Position numbers and translations under genes: made by a program
Source: G001797105 sp964528155
GTDB lineage: Bacteria; Chloroflexota; Anaerolineae; Anaerolineales; E44-bin32
DNA: 64,000 nt
Assembly: GCA_964528155.1 (NCBI GenBank)
Contig: CAZGRL010000007.1
Coordinates: 23,781 to 87,780, forward strand
Reading direction: 5' to 3'
Shown here: positions 33,761 to 45,472 of the stretch, piece by piece
Position numbering within the stretch: the first letter of the stretch is position 1
How the letters are laid out: every line of letters starts with the position of its first letter
The notes under the pieces: generated by a model
What the model was told of the DNA's origin: nothing
The model's input: the letters and a program-made list of their open reading frames with translations, nothing else
Database searches by the model: none

Positions 33761-34585
33761 ATGGGCGACAGCCGGATCGTCATCAAGATCGGCGGAAGCG
33801 CCGGGATTGACCTGAGTGCGGTTTGCGACGACATCGCCGAGTTCGCTCACGCAGGATCCTCGGTTGTCGTCCTGCACGGCGGTTCGGACCGAGCCAATCG
33901 CCTGGCGACTACCCTTGGCCGTCCCCCTGTCTTCCTTACATCTCCCGCGGGTCACGTCAGCCGCTATACCGACCGTGGTATGCGCGACATCTTCGTCCGC
34001 GCCACGGACGAGCTCAACGGTGAGATCGTGCGTTGGCTCGATGCCCGCCAGGTCCATGCATGCGGACTAATCGGGGTGGAATGCGCGCTGTGGGGAGAAC
34101 GCAAGCAGACCATCCGGGCCCTCGAGGACGGGAGGGTGCGGGTCATCCGTGACGATTACTCCGGCAGGATACGTAGCGTCGACACCGAAAGATTGCAGAT
34201 GCTCTTGGTTGACGGCATCGTACCGGTCTTGCCGCCGGTGGCCCGCAGCGACGCGGATGGTCTGCTCAACGTCGATGGCGACCGGGCAGCGGCCGCGGTG
34301 GCGGCGGCGCTTGGCGCTGAGCAGCTGATCATCATCTCGAATGTTTCCGGGCTGTTGCAGCAGTATCCGATAGAGGACAGCCTGGTTGCCCATGTGAGTC
34401 AGCCCGAAATTGAGCATGCGATCGAATGGGCGCAGGGACGGATGAAGAGGAAGGTCATGAGCGTAAAGGAAGCGCTCGAGAGCGGCGTGAGGCGGGTCGG
34501 GCTGGCCGACGGCCGTGTGGCCCACCCCCTGCGCCGAGCTTTGGCCGGCGGAGGAACCTGGTTTGACTCACAACACCGATCTTGA
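33761..34585 (+). CDS. lysZ: LysW-aminoadipate/glutamate kinase
   Basis: ATG with AGGAGG 7 nt upstream; 274 aa. Amino acid kinase fold of the ArgB type: IVIKIGGSAGI, SSVVVLHGGSDRANRL, NVDGDRAAAAVAAALGAEQL, and KRKVMSVKEALESGVRRVGL with the catalytic Lys near the C terminus. It phosphorylates the LysW-bound substrate before LysY. Overlaps the lysJ start region. Confidence 0.93.
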   Translation: MGDSRIVIKIGGSAGIDLSAVCDDIAEFAHAGSSVVVLHGGSDRANRLATTLGRPPVFLTSPAGHVSRYTDRGMRDIFVRATDELNGEIVRWLDARQVHACGLIGVECALWGERKQTIRALEDGRVRVIRDDYSGRIRSVDTERLQMLLVDGIVPVLPPVARSDADGLLNVDGDRAAAAVAAALGAEQLIIISNVSGLLQQYPIEDSLVAHVSQPEIEHAIEWAQGRMKRKVMSVKEALESGVRRVGLADGRVAHPLRRALAGGGTWFDSQHRS

Positions 34586-35783
34586 TCTGGGAGTGAAGAG
34601 GTCTGACGTCTTCGCCTCCATATTCGAGCTTGAAAATCGCCATACCTCCGGCGCGTATCCCAAACGGCCACTGGCGCTCGTTCGGGGACTTGGCTCGCAG
34701 GTCCGCGATGTCGAAGGCCGGACATATCTCGATATGACCAGCGGTCAGGGGGTCACTCTGTTGGGCCACAGTCACCGGCGCGTTGTCGAGGCCGTCCAGC
34801 GCCAGGCCGAACGCCTGATCACCTGTCCCGAGATCTTCTACAACGATCAGCGGGCGCTCTTTGCCGAGCGACTGTCCAGGCACACCCCTGAGGACGTGAC
34901 CCGTTTCTTCTTCTGCAATTCAGGAACTGAAGCAGTCGAAGGCGCGCTGAAATTCTCCCGACTGGTGACGAAGCGCAAAGGGATCATCGCCGCTCAAAGG
35001 GGTTTTCACGGTCGTACGATGGGCTCACTCTCGGCGACGTGGAACCCGAGGTACCGCGAGCCCTTCCAACCACTCATCCCGGAGGTCGTGCATATCCCAT
35101 ACAACGATCTGGATGCGGCTGAGCTGGCGATCGACGATTTGACCGCGGCGGTCGTGTTGGAGGTCATCCAGGGAGAGGGCGGCGTGTATCCGGGTTCGCC
35201 AGAGTTCCTACATGGTGTCCGCGACCTGTGCACGAACAGGGGGGCACTCCTGATCATCGATGAAGTCCAGACGGGTCTCGGCCGGGCCGGCAGTTGGTTT
35301 GCCTGTCAGGGCCTCGATTTGGTACCGGATGTCATGTGCCTGGGCAAGGGCATCGCCGGTGGGCTGCCGATGGGCGTAGTGTGTTGGAGAGAGTCACTCG
35401 GCGTGATACCAGAAGGATCCCACGGCAGCACACTCGGCGGCAATCCTCTATCCTGCGCCGCAGCACTAGCAACCCTGGATGTCTTGGCCGAAGAAAACCT
35501 CCCCGCGCGATCGAGAGAACTGGGCGAAAGGTTGCTAGAAGACCTGAGATCCTTGGATCAGCCGATGATCCGAGGCATCCGAGGCCGTGGCCTGATGATC
35601 GGCATCGACTTGCGCAAGCGAGTGACGCCATTCCTCAAGAGCCTTATGGCGCGCGGAGTGCTTGCCCTTCCCGCGGGACCCACGGTTCTGCGTCTGTTGC
35701 CGCCGCTTGTGGTGCGCCAGGATGAGCTCGACCTCGTTCGCCGGGCGATCACACAAACCCTGGAGGAACTAGCGAATGCTTGA
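34563..35783 (+). CDS. lysJ: LysW-semialdehyde aminotransferase (acetylornithine aminotransferase family)
   Basis: I choose TTG at 34563 (406 aa), with GGAGGAAC upstream and overlap of 23 nt with lysZ; a GTG 48 nt earlier would add an unlikely extension. PLP class III aminotransferase: GQGVTLLGHSHRRVV, FFFCNSGTEAVEGALK, LLIIDEVQTGLGRAG, and the PLP Lys in VMCLGKGIAGGLPMG. Converts the LysW-bound semialdehyde to the lysine or ornithine form using glutamate. Confidence 0.92.
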   Translation: MTHNTDLDLGVKRSDVFASIFELENRHTSGAYPKRPLALVRGLGSQVRDVEGRTYLDMTSGQGVTLLGHSHRRVVEAVQRQAERLITCPEIFYNDQRALFAERLSRHTPEDVTRFFFCNSGTEAVEGALKFSRLVTKRKGIIAAQRGFHGRTMGSLSATWNPRYREPFQPLIPEVVHIPYNDLDAAELAIDDLTAAVVLEVIQGEGGVYPGSPEFLHGVRDLCTNRGALLIIDEVQTGLGRAGSWFACQGLDLVPDVMCLGKGIAGGLPMGVVCWRESLGVIPEGSHGSTLGGNPLSCAAALATLDVLAEENLPARSRELGERLLEDLRSLDQPMIRGIRGRGLMIGIDLRKRVTPFLKSLMARGVLALPAGPTVLRLLPPLVVRQDELDLVRRAITQTLEELANA

Positions 35784-36894
35784 GACCACGACGGGAAGGC
35801 GAACACGGGTAACTGCGATCGAGGCCGAGGCATTGCTCCGCGATCTGGTGACCATCCCCAGCCTATCTGGTGCCGAAACTGAAGCTTCGGCACTTCTCAC
35901 GGAATGGATGGCCGACCGCGGCTTCCGGACCTGGGTCGATGAGACCGGAAGCGCGGTGGGAGACCGGGGGGACGGCCCAAGAGAGATCGTGCTCCTCGGC
36001 CACATCGATACATTCCCGGGAGAGGTCGCTGTCCGGATTGACGGACGTCGGCTTTTCGGGCGAGGGTCGGTGGATGCAAAGGGCGCGCTGGCAGCGTTCG
36101 CCGTCGCCGCGGCTTCGACCGATCCGCCATCGGATGTTCGGCTGATCGTCATCGGAGCCTCGGAAGAGGAGGCCGCCACCAGTCGCGGCGCGCGCTATGC
36201 CATAAGTCAGTATCGGCCGGAGGCGTGTCTCATCGGCGAGCCTAGCGGCTGGGACCGGCTGACGCTCGGCTACAAAGGCCGCCTCAACCTGTCGTGGTCA
36301 TGGGAAGGAGGGCTGGCCCACTCGGCCGGACCTACCCGAAGCCCGGCCGAGGTCGCCGTTGGGGCCTGGCGCTGGATCGAGGACCATTCGTCCACGTTCA
36401 ACCACGGGCGAGCGGATGAATTCCGCAGGCTCAGGCCTTCTCTGCAATCGATCCAGACAAGCCGAGAGGGCGCCTTCGGCCGCGCCCGGATGGAGGTCAA
36501 CCTGCGACTACCTCCAGGCCTCCGTCCGGCAGATGTGGAACAGGCGATACGATCCGGGATCCCCGATGGTGAGATGAGTTTCTCGGGACATGAGCCCGCT
36601 TTCCAGGCCTTGAACAACAACGCCCTCACCCGCGCGCTGCGATCAGCGATTCGCGCCGAAGGGGGACAGCCGCGGCACGTTCACAAGACAGGCACGTCCG
36701 ACATGAACGTGGTGGGGCCGGTGTGGCGCTGCCCAATCGCCGCCTACGGCCCGGGGGATTCCCGCTTGGATCACACCGCCGAGGAACACATCGACCTGGA
36801 CGAGTACCAACACTCGATCCGGGTGCTTGGCAGAGCTCTGTCGACCCTGATGGATGATCGCGGCGCCGTGGACCCATCCCCTTCGGCGCGGTGA
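35776..36894 (+). CDS. lysK: LysW-lysine/ornithine hydrolase (M20 metallopeptidase)
   Basis: ATG overlaps the lysJ end by 8 nt; 372 aa. M20 signatures: IVLLGHIDTFPG and FGRGSVDAKGALAAF (metal His and Asp), then VIGASEEEAATSRGAR with the catalytic Glu pair, and HKTGTSDMNVVG near the C terminus. It releases the free amino acid from LysW as the final step, completing the pathway. A terminator follows 30 nt downstream. Confidence 0.93.
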   Translation: MLETTTGRRTRVTAIEAEALLRDLVTIPSLSGAETEASALLTEWMADRGFRTWVDETGSAVGDRGDGPREIVLLGHIDTFPGEVAVRIDGRRLFGRGSVDAKGALAAFAVAAASTDPPSDVRLIVIGASEEEAATSRGARYAISQYRPEACLIGEPSGWDRLTLGYKGRLNLSWSWEGGLAHSAGPTRSPAEVAVGAWRWIEDHSSTFNHGRADEFRRLRPSLQSIQTSREGAFGRARMEVNLRLPPGLRPADVEQAIRSGIPDGEMSFSGHEPAFQALNNNALTRALRSAIRAEGGQPRHVHKTGTSDMNVVGPVWRCPIAAYGPGDSRLDHTAEEHIDLDEYQHSIRVLGRALSTLMDDRGAVDPSPSAR

Positions 36895-36925
36895 AGCTCT
36901 CGGGGAGCCCTTGCCCGCTCAGCGT

Positions 36926-36958
36926 AGGCTCCCGGAGCCTTAGAGGGTCCGGGAGCCT
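36926..36958 (+). terminator. Terminator of the lys operon
   Basis: AGGCTCCCGGA (36926-36936), 11-nt loop, TCCGGGAGCCT (36948-36958), then GTTCTCCTT. Located 31 nt after the lysK stop. Confidence 0.7.
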
Positions 36959-37378
36959 GTTCTCCTTAAACGCAAACCGCCGCCACAGTGGGCGTACGGG
37001 AAATTGTGCACCAGGAGTTCAGGGCGCCGGCCGGGAGCCGCAGTGGGACCGGTCTCGAGACGCCCCTTCGTCAAAAGAAGCTGTTATCTCCCGACGCAGC
37101 CATTGGTGGCGGCTTGCGTACTTACTTTAGCTCGCCTGGCTGGCTGGAGGAAGTGCGGGTTGTCATATTCCTGAGATACGGTCGTCATTTCGGGACAGGG
37201 CTTGGGCGGGCAGGGCGCGTTGGGGTCTTGTGGTGAGGAGAAGCCTCCATCCCTCCACAGTACCCTGCCCGCCCTGGCAGGTCGCGCCAGGGAGCGGGAA
37301 CGATGCCCGTAGGCCGAGTCCTCGGCTTCGCTCGGGATGTATTCCGTCGAAGGGTGCTTTGGGAAGACTCCCCCGGCT
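36959..37378. other. Convergent intergenic region, nothing recognised
   Basis: About 420 bp between the lys operon terminator and the dnaA stop. Open frames are short and arginine-rich. I found no DnaA box cluster, tRNA or known RNA. Confidence 0.4.
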
Positions 37379-38728
37379 TCAGGCCGGCGCCCCGACCTGT
37401 TGGTAGACGGCCTCCCGGATCGCCATCACCTGGCGCCGCAGCGTATCATCCGTCTCGAGCAGATCGGCGATCTTCTCACAGCCGTACATGACGGTCGTGT
37501 GATCTCGCCCCCCAAGCGCCGATCCGATCTGGGGTAGCGAGGCCCGGGTCTCCTCGCGTATCAGGTACATCGCCACCTGACGCGGCAGGGCTACTTGGCG
37601 GGATCGGTCGCGGCTGGACAACTGATCACGGCTCAGGTTGTAGTGACCGGCGACAGCCTCCAGAATCGCTTCCGGGGTGAGCGCGCCGCCACGTGGCAGC
37701 AGATCCACCAGCGCAGTCTCGACCAGCTCTGAATTGAGCGCCACGCCGCTCAGATCCGACATCGCCAAGACGCGAGTGAGCGCGCCCTCGAGCTCACGGA
37801 CGTTGCTCTGCACCTTGCGGGCGATGATCTCCAGCAGCTCAGGCTCGACCTGACGGCCGGCCCGCTCGGCCTTGGTCCGCAGAATCGCCAGACGGGTCTC
37901 CAGGTCCGGCGGCTGGATGTCGGCGGTCAGCCCCCATTCGAAGCGCGAGCGCAAGCGCTCTTCAAGGGTCACGAGCGCCTTTGGGGGTCGATCCGACGAG
38001 ATCACAAGCTGTCGATCCTGGCCGTGGAGCGTGTTGAACGTGTGGAAGAACTCCTCCTGGGTGGATTCCTTGCCCGCCAGGAACTGGATGTCGTCGATGA
38101 GGAGAACATCCATCCGCCGGTAGCGTTCTCGAAAGGTCACCGTCGTATGGCTGCGTATGGCGTTGATCAGGTCGTTCGTGAAGTCTTCCGAGGAGACGTA
38201 CAGCACACGCAGGCCGGCCTCGACGCAAGCATTCCCGACGGCGTGGAGCAGGTGCGTTTTCCCCAGGCCGACGCCACCGTATAGGAAGAGAGGATTGTAG
38301 GCATGGGCCGGGTTCTCGGCCACCGCCTGGGCTGCGGCCGCCCCCAGACGGTTCCCAGCCCCGATAATGAAGTTCTCGAAAGTGTAGCGCGCATTCAGAT
38401 TGGATCCGGGATAGAGAGGCGCCGTTCCTATGTCGGGATCGACCTCACTCTTCGAGAAGACGATGTCCTCTGTCGACGAGTCCGATTGCCAGACGACAAA
38501 CCGAACCTCGGCCGTCCGGCCCGCCAACCCGGAAAGCACACGCTGAGCGGTCGACATGAGCCGGTCCTCGAGCCAATCGCGAGCGAATGCGTTCTGTACG
38601 CCTACGATGAAGACGCCATCTTCGTAGCTCACCAACTCCGCATCACGAACCCAGGTATCAAAGACGGCTCGGGGGATCTCGATTTGCATTTGACCGAGCG
38701 CGGCATCCCAGATTCGCTTCGCGTCCAT
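37379..38728 (-). CDS. dnaA: Chromosomal replication initiator DnaA
   Basis: 449 aa with all four domains: N-terminal IWDAALGQMQIEIPRAVFDT, variable linker, AAA+ core (YTFENFIIGAGNRLGAAAAQ, Walker A GGVGLGKTHLLHA, Walker B VLLIDDIQFLAGKE), and the DNA-binding domain with signature GGRDHTTVMYGCEKI. It melts oriC and loads the replicative helicase. dnaN and gyrB are not next to it, so this is not the classic dnaA-dnaN arrangement; radA and clpC lie upstream in the same direction. Confidence 0.97.
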   Translation of the reverse strand: MDAKRIWDAALGQMQIEIPRAVFDTWVRDAELVSYEDGVFIVGVQNAFARDWLEDRLMSTAQRVLSGLAGRTAEVRFVVWQSDSSTEDIVFSKSEVDPDIGTAPLYPGSNLNARYTFENFIIGAGNRLGAAAAQAVAENPAHAYNPLFLYGGVGLGKTHLLHAVGNACVEAGLRVLYVSSEDFTNDLINAIRSHTTVTFRERYRRMDVLLIDDIQFLAGKESTQEEFFHTFNTLHGQDRQLVISSDRPPKALVTLEERLRSRFEWGLTADIQPPDLETRLAILRTKAERAGRQVEPELLEIIARKVQSNVRELEGALTRVLAMSDLSGVALNSELVETALVDLLPRGGALTPEAILEAVAGHYNLSRDQLSSRDRSRQVALPRQVAMYLIREETRASLPQIGSALGGRDHTTVMYGCEKIADLLETDDTLRRQVMAIREAVYQQVGAPA

Positions 38729-39411
38729 TTGAGGGCCACTCCATTCCGAGGCGGCTTCCGACGCTTCAAATCCACGGAGGCGGCTGTGTCACTGCCAGTC
38801 GCGGAATGGGCGGGGCAGAATCAACCGCACCGGCCGAGAGGAACGGGCCTGACGGGCCCACCCATCCGGATCGTGGATGTCAACAGAGACGGAAAACCTT
38901 TGCGATTGAGCAGATGTTGCGGGAATTGCAAACCGTCGGAGAGACGGCCACCGAAACCTCTACAAGATTCTCAACCCGGCTTCGGTCCCCACACAACGAG
39001 CACCAGCAACGGCCGAATTCTATCAGAACGCCGATGCCAGTTCAAGACAACTAGCCTACTCCAACCTAAAAACAATCGAAGATTTAAGCACGGTCAATGT
39101 TAAAGGAACACACCATCGACTGCCGATCCGAGATATCGGGCGAGCATTCCGCGGGGGGACATCCTCCCCAATAAAGCCGACCGCCAACCGCAGCCGACGC
39201 CACATATGGGGGCAGTCGGGGCTATGAGGACCGAAGCGGCCGCCCAGGGAAGGAACCTTAAACCGGCATCGGTTCAAGGGAGGACGGACAGGTAACAGAG
39301 AACTGCTCGAAATAGAGCTTCAGACGAGCCCCGATGGTGCGCGCCAGCGATTCGCCATCCCGATCTTCATCATGAGATACATGCGCGTGACAGAACCGCC
39401 TGTGTCCCGCC
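38729..39411. other. Non-coding region upstream of dnaA
   Basis: Nearly 700 bp without a credible gene, less GC-rich around 39050-39120. It is the natural place to look for oriC or a dnaA promoter, but I see no TTATCCACA-type DnaA box cluster. GGGGAGGATGTCCCCCC (minus strand, near 39155-39171) can form a short hairpin. Confidence 0.4.
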
Positions 39412-40788
39412 TCAGGATCGAGCCAACGCGATGTTCAACGCGTCGCGCACACTTCGTGAGGGTGTAACCTCGAGAGCCTCCGGCCATCCGTCATCCCGGC
39501 GAGCGCTGGCCGGGATGACGACCCGCTTGAAACCCAACCGGCTGGCCTCCCACAACCGCGCACCCAGCTGAGGCACGGCGCGCAATTCGCCTGAGAGGCC
39601 GACCTCTCCGACCATGGCCAGATCGGCCGCCAGGGGTTGATCCTTGACCGAAGAGGCGATGGCCGCGGCAACTGCAAGATCTGCCGCGGGCTCGCGGATC
39701 CGCATGCCCCCAACGACGTTCACAAAGACATCCTGGTCGGCCAGTTTCAGCCCGACCCGGCGCGAGAGCACAGCCACTGTGAGCAGCACGCGGTTGAAGT
39801 CGACGCCGTTGGCTGTTCGCCGCGGATGGCCAAAAGACGTGGCGCTGGTCAGGCCCTGGATCTCCACCAACAGGGGCCGAGTGCCCTCCATTGTCACAGC
39901 CACGGCAGAACCAGGTGCATTCACAACCCGCTCCGCCAGGAAGGCCTCTGATGGGTTGGGGACCTCCACTAACCCGGCCGATCGCATTTCGAAAACCCCG
40001 ACCTCGGTTGTCGGGCCGAAGCGGTTCTTGACCGACCGGAGCAGGCGATAGGTGTGGAGTGAATCGCCCTCGAGATAAAGGACGGTGTCTACGGTGTGCT
40101 CCAGGACGCGCGGGCCAGCGATGGAACCCTCTTTCGTCACGTGCCCCACCAGGAAGATAGCAATGTCCTCGGTCTTGGCCAGCACCTGAAGTCGGTTGGC
40201 CGACTCGCGCACCTGAGTGATCGATCCAGCCCCCGACTCGATCTCGGGAAGGTAAACCGTCTGGATCGAGTCCACGACAACCAGGCCGGGCTTCAACGCC
40301 TGGATGTGACCCAGGATGCTCTCCAGATCGGTCTCGGTGAGTAGATACAGCCCTTCGGGCGGCTCCGCTCCATTGGCCAGGCGAAGAAGGCGACCCTTGA
40401 TCTGACGTTCCGACTCCTCGCCCGAGACATACAGGACGGTACCGGCCCGCGCCATCTCGGCCGCCATCTGAAGCAGCAGAGTGGATTTTCCGATCCCTGG
40501 ATCGCCACCGACGAGGACTAGCGAGCCCGGCACGACCCCTCCGCCGAGGACTCGGGCGAATTCCTCGATCGGCAGCGGCAGACGCTCGTCAACGTCACCA
40601 ACGATCTCGGCCAGACGGCGGGGGGCGGAACCGGGTTTTGGCGATACGGCTCGCGTCCGCGACCGGCTGGGGCTCTGGACTTCAGCCAGCATGCTGTTCC
40701 ACGCGCCGCATTGCGGACAACGACCGAGCGCCTTGGGAGCCGCACGGCCGCATTGTTGACATACGTACCGGACTATCGTCTTGGCCAC
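39412..40788 (-). CDS. radA: DNA repair protein RadA
   Basis: GTG at 40788, with GGAGG upstream, gives 458 aa. Zinc finger CQQCG...CPQCG at the N terminus; RecA-like core with Walker A GGDPGIGKSTLLLQ and the RadA-specific KNRFGPTTEVGVFEM motif (KNRFG); C-terminal Lon-protease-like domain (GGMRIREPAADLAVAAAI). RadA promotes branch migration in recombination. Upstream is clpC, the same neighbourhood as in Firmicutes, but a strong hairpin separates the two. Confidence 0.96.
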   Translation of the reverse strand: MAKTIVRYVCQQCGRAAPKALGRCPQCGAWNSMLAEVQSPSRSRTRAVSPKPGSAPRRLAEIVGDVDERLPLPIEEFARVLGGGVVPGSLVLVGGDPGIGKSTLLLQMAAEMARAGTVLYVSGEESERQIKGRLLRLANGAEPPEGLYLLTETDLESILGHIQALKPGLVVVDSIQTVYLPEIESGAGSITQVRESANRLQVLAKTEDIAIFLVGHVTKEGSIAGPRVLEHTVDTVLYLEGDSLHTYRLLRSVKNRFGPTTEVGVFEMRSAGLVEVPNPSEAFLAERVVNAPGSAVAVTMEGTRPLLVEIQGLTSATSFGHPRRTANGVDFNRVLLTVAVLSRRVGLKLADQDVFVNVVGGMRIREPAADLAVAAAIASSVKDQPLAADLAMVGEVGLSGELRAVPQLGARLWEASRLGFKRVVIPASARRDDGWPEALEVTPSRSVRDALNIALARS

Positions 40789-40834
40789 ACTTCCTCCGAC
40801 TTCCAGTTTCAGGATTATACGCGGAGGGGCTGAC

Positions 40835-40885
40835 GTCGAAAAGAAGGACAGGCGCAGCCAAGCTGCGCCTGTCCTTCTTTTCGAC
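40835..40885. terminator. Perfect 24-bp hairpin after clpC
   Basis: GTCGAAAAGAAGGACAGGCG plus four bases (40835-40858), loop CAA, exact complement 40862-40885. Terminates clpC before radA on the minus strand. Confidence 0.75.
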
Positions 40886-40906
40886 AACACCTCGGATGGG
40901 TGCTGT

Positions 40907-43408
<2,502 letters not shown>

Positions 43409-43520
43409 AACCTCTCCTCACCTCAGCTCGCAAATCAGCCTCGGAATTGTCCTATTCTACCAAAGTTTGCGGGCTCCCCCGGGGGATGCTCATTTCCCAT
43501 GTCGACTCGGAAGAGTCATT

Positions 43521-43552
43521 CGGCCGGGCGCTCCGGAGGAGCTGCCCGGCCG
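43521..43552 (-). terminator. Hairpin after rpsA-like gene
   Basis: CGGCCGGGC (43521-43529) pairs with GCCCGGCCG (43544-43552), with an inner CTCC/GGAG pairing. It begins only 7 nt past the minus-strand stop of the S1 gene. Confidence 0.6.
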
Positions 43553-43558
43553 GCATGC

Positions 43559-45073
43559 TCAATCGGATTCCACGTCTCCGCCGCCTCCCTCGGTCTCCTG
43601 TTCACCGGGAAGTTGGCCGGCTTCGTCCGCCGGGGGCTCCTCCGATCCTTCAACTTCGGCTTCGGCCTCCGAAGGCTCGGCCGCTTCTTCGCCCGACGGC
43701 TCTAGTCCACCAGCCATCTCGACGGTCTCGGCCGGCTGCTCCTTCGGTTCGCGGGTTTCCGCCGGAGATTCGGCTTGCTCAGCCTCGAGCGCGGCGTCGA
43801 AATCCTCGAACTCGGGCTCGGGTGGCTGCTCCGACTCCTGAGCCGAATCACTCGGAGGCGTCGCTTCTCCCACCGCCGACTGCCAATCCATCTCGGCGTA
43901 CTCCGGCGAATCGACCTTCTTGAGGCTCAAACCAATGCGCCTCCGTTCGCGCTCGACCTTGGTGACACGCAAGGTCAAGACCTGACCCTCTTGGACAACC
44001 TCACGCGGGTGCTCGATCCGGCGATCGGACAGTTCAGAGATATGGATCAAGCCCTCGATGTCGAATTCCTGAATGTCGGACAGTCTTGCGAAGGCCCCAA
44101 ATTTCGTCAACTTGGTGATCTTGCCTTCGATCAGCTGCCCTTCCTTCACCCAATCCACGATCCGATCCCATGGATCGCTTTCCAGCTCGCGCAGTGAGAG
44201 GCTGATCCGCTTGCGCTCAGGATCGACGTTCAAGACCTTGACCTTGACTTCCTGACCGACCTCGACCAGCTCGCGCGGATGATCTATTCGCTTCCAGGAC
44301 ATCTCCGACAGGTGGACCAGGCCATCCGCCCCGCCGATATCCACGAACGCCCCAAAGTCCGCCAGGCTGATCACATGCCCGGTGCGGGTTTCTCCGGGCT
44401 TGAGCTCGGCGATCAGACGGTCTTTGAGGGCTCTCCTGGCCTCTCGGGCGGCCGCCCTCTCCGAGATGATCAGGCGGTTGCGTCGACGGTCGACTTCGAT
44501 CACCTTGGCCACGATGGGTTCGCCGACCATCTTCCCCCATCGCCGGTCGGGCGTGTCTCCCTCGGCACGTCGCCGTCGCGATAGGCTCACCTGTGAGGCA
44601 GGGACAAACCCTCTCAGGCGGCCGAGCTTCACAATCAGGCCGCCCTTGTTGTAGCCAGAGACTTCGCCTTCGAAGGCCTCTTGCGACTCGAGCAGACCCT
44701 CGACATCCTGCCAGTCCTTCTCTTCTTCGGCCCTTACCAGGGAAAGAAGCGTCGTCACATCGCCCCCGGTTCCGGAGCGAACGACGTAGACGGTCACTTC
44801 TTTGCCAACTTTAAGCTCGGCGCGTTCTTCTTCTGAAAGCCCCTCGATCTCCCGGGCGGGGATCAGGCCTTCAGACTTGGCGCCGATATCTACCAGAACA
44901 TCGCTCCCCGAGATACGGGCGATCGTCCCGGTGCGGATCTCCCCACGTCGTGGGGTTTCAAGTTCATAGGCCTCCCCTTCAAGGAAGGCATCCATCGGAT
45001 GTGACTCAGGCTCGGCGGACTGTCCGTCCATCGATTCTGAACCCTGTCCGATGGTCTCATCATTGTCAACCAT
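43559..45073 (-). CDS. rpsA: Ribosomal protein S1-like protein, four S1 domains
   Basis: ATG at 45073 gives 504 aa. Four S1 OB-fold repeats: GTIARISGSDVLVDIGAKSE, GEVSGYNKGGLIVKLGRLRG, GHVISLADFGAFVDIGGADG and GKITKLTKFGAFARLSDIQE. The C-terminal ~110 residues are a highly acidic, low-complexity Glu/Pro/Ala tail. S1 binds mRNA at the 30S platform; four-domain forms are usual outside proteobacteria. It has a near-consensus promoter, as expected for a highly expressed translation gene. Confidence 0.92.
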   Translation of the reverse strand: MVDNDETIGQGSESMDGQSAEPESHPMDAFLEGEAYELETPRRGEIRTGTIARISGSDVLVDIGAKSEGLIPAREIEGLSEEERAELKVGKEVTVYVVRSGTGGDVTTLLSLVRAEEEKDWQDVEGLLESQEAFEGEVSGYNKGGLIVKLGRLRGFVPASQVSLSRRRRAEGDTPDRRWGKMVGEPIVAKVIEVDRRRNRLIISERAAAREARRALKDRLIAELKPGETRTGHVISLADFGAFVDIGGADGLVHLSEMSWKRIDHPRELVEVGQEVKVKVLNVDPERKRISLSLRELESDPWDRIVDWVKEGQLIEGKITKLTKFGAFARLSDIQEFDIEGLIHISELSDRRIEHPREVVQEGQVLTLRVTKVERERRRIGLSLKKVDSPEYAEMDWQSAVGEATPPSDSAQESEQPPEPEFEDFDAALEAEQAESPAETREPKEQPAETVEMAGGLEPSGEEAAEPSEAEAEVEGSEEPPADEAGQLPGEQETEGGGGDVESD

Positions 45074-45105
45074 CCAACGAACCTTTTGCACGAGTTGTCT
45101 GGGGC

Positions 45106-45134
45106 ATTATAAGGGCGAACGGGTGTCTTGACAA
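45106..45134 (-). promoter_or_regulatory. Strong promoter of the S1 gene
   Basis: Minus-strand TTGTCA (45129-45134) and TATAAT (45106-45111) with a 17-nt spacer. The start lies about 25 nt before the ATG. Confidence 0.75.
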
Positions 45135-45472
45135 CCTTCCGCCCTTTAGTGAAATGAATCTCGGGTTGTCGATGCGCACGACCATCCAGAAATCTCGCCG
45201 CGTGCTTGGAGAAGGAATTCATGAGGTCTGAATTCAATTCCGCCCTTCGGCGGGCGATCGCGGCCGGTTCCTGAAGCCGTCAAGCCGAGCCAAGATGCTT
45301 CCGGCTGAAGGATTCGCCTGACCCAGGGCTGCATTGGCCACGGGCCACAGGCATCGGTCACGGCTGCAATACATGCCAGACGACGGCTCGCTCGCCCATC
45401 CAGACCTCCCCACAGCCCCGCGCCCGTGCAGGCGGGATGGTGCGGTATAATCCCGCGCGGAGGTCAGATTCC
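45135..45472. other. Divergent intergenic region S1 / chelatase
   Basis: No gene seen. TATAAT at 45446-45451 is the likely -10 of the chelatase gene, 22 nt before its GTG, giving a very short leader; no good -35 accompanies it. Confidence 0.45.

Noticed and set aside
38303..39103. 266-codon plus-strand frame opposite dnaA
   Set aside because: It is the antisense of the 5' part of dnaA running into non-coding DNA and shows no protein-like pattern.
38729..39411. Possible oriC upstream of dnaA
   Set aside because: The position is suggestive, but I see no cluster of TTATCCACA-like boxes and only a mildly AT-richer stretch. A GC-skew plot and DnaA-box scan would be needed.
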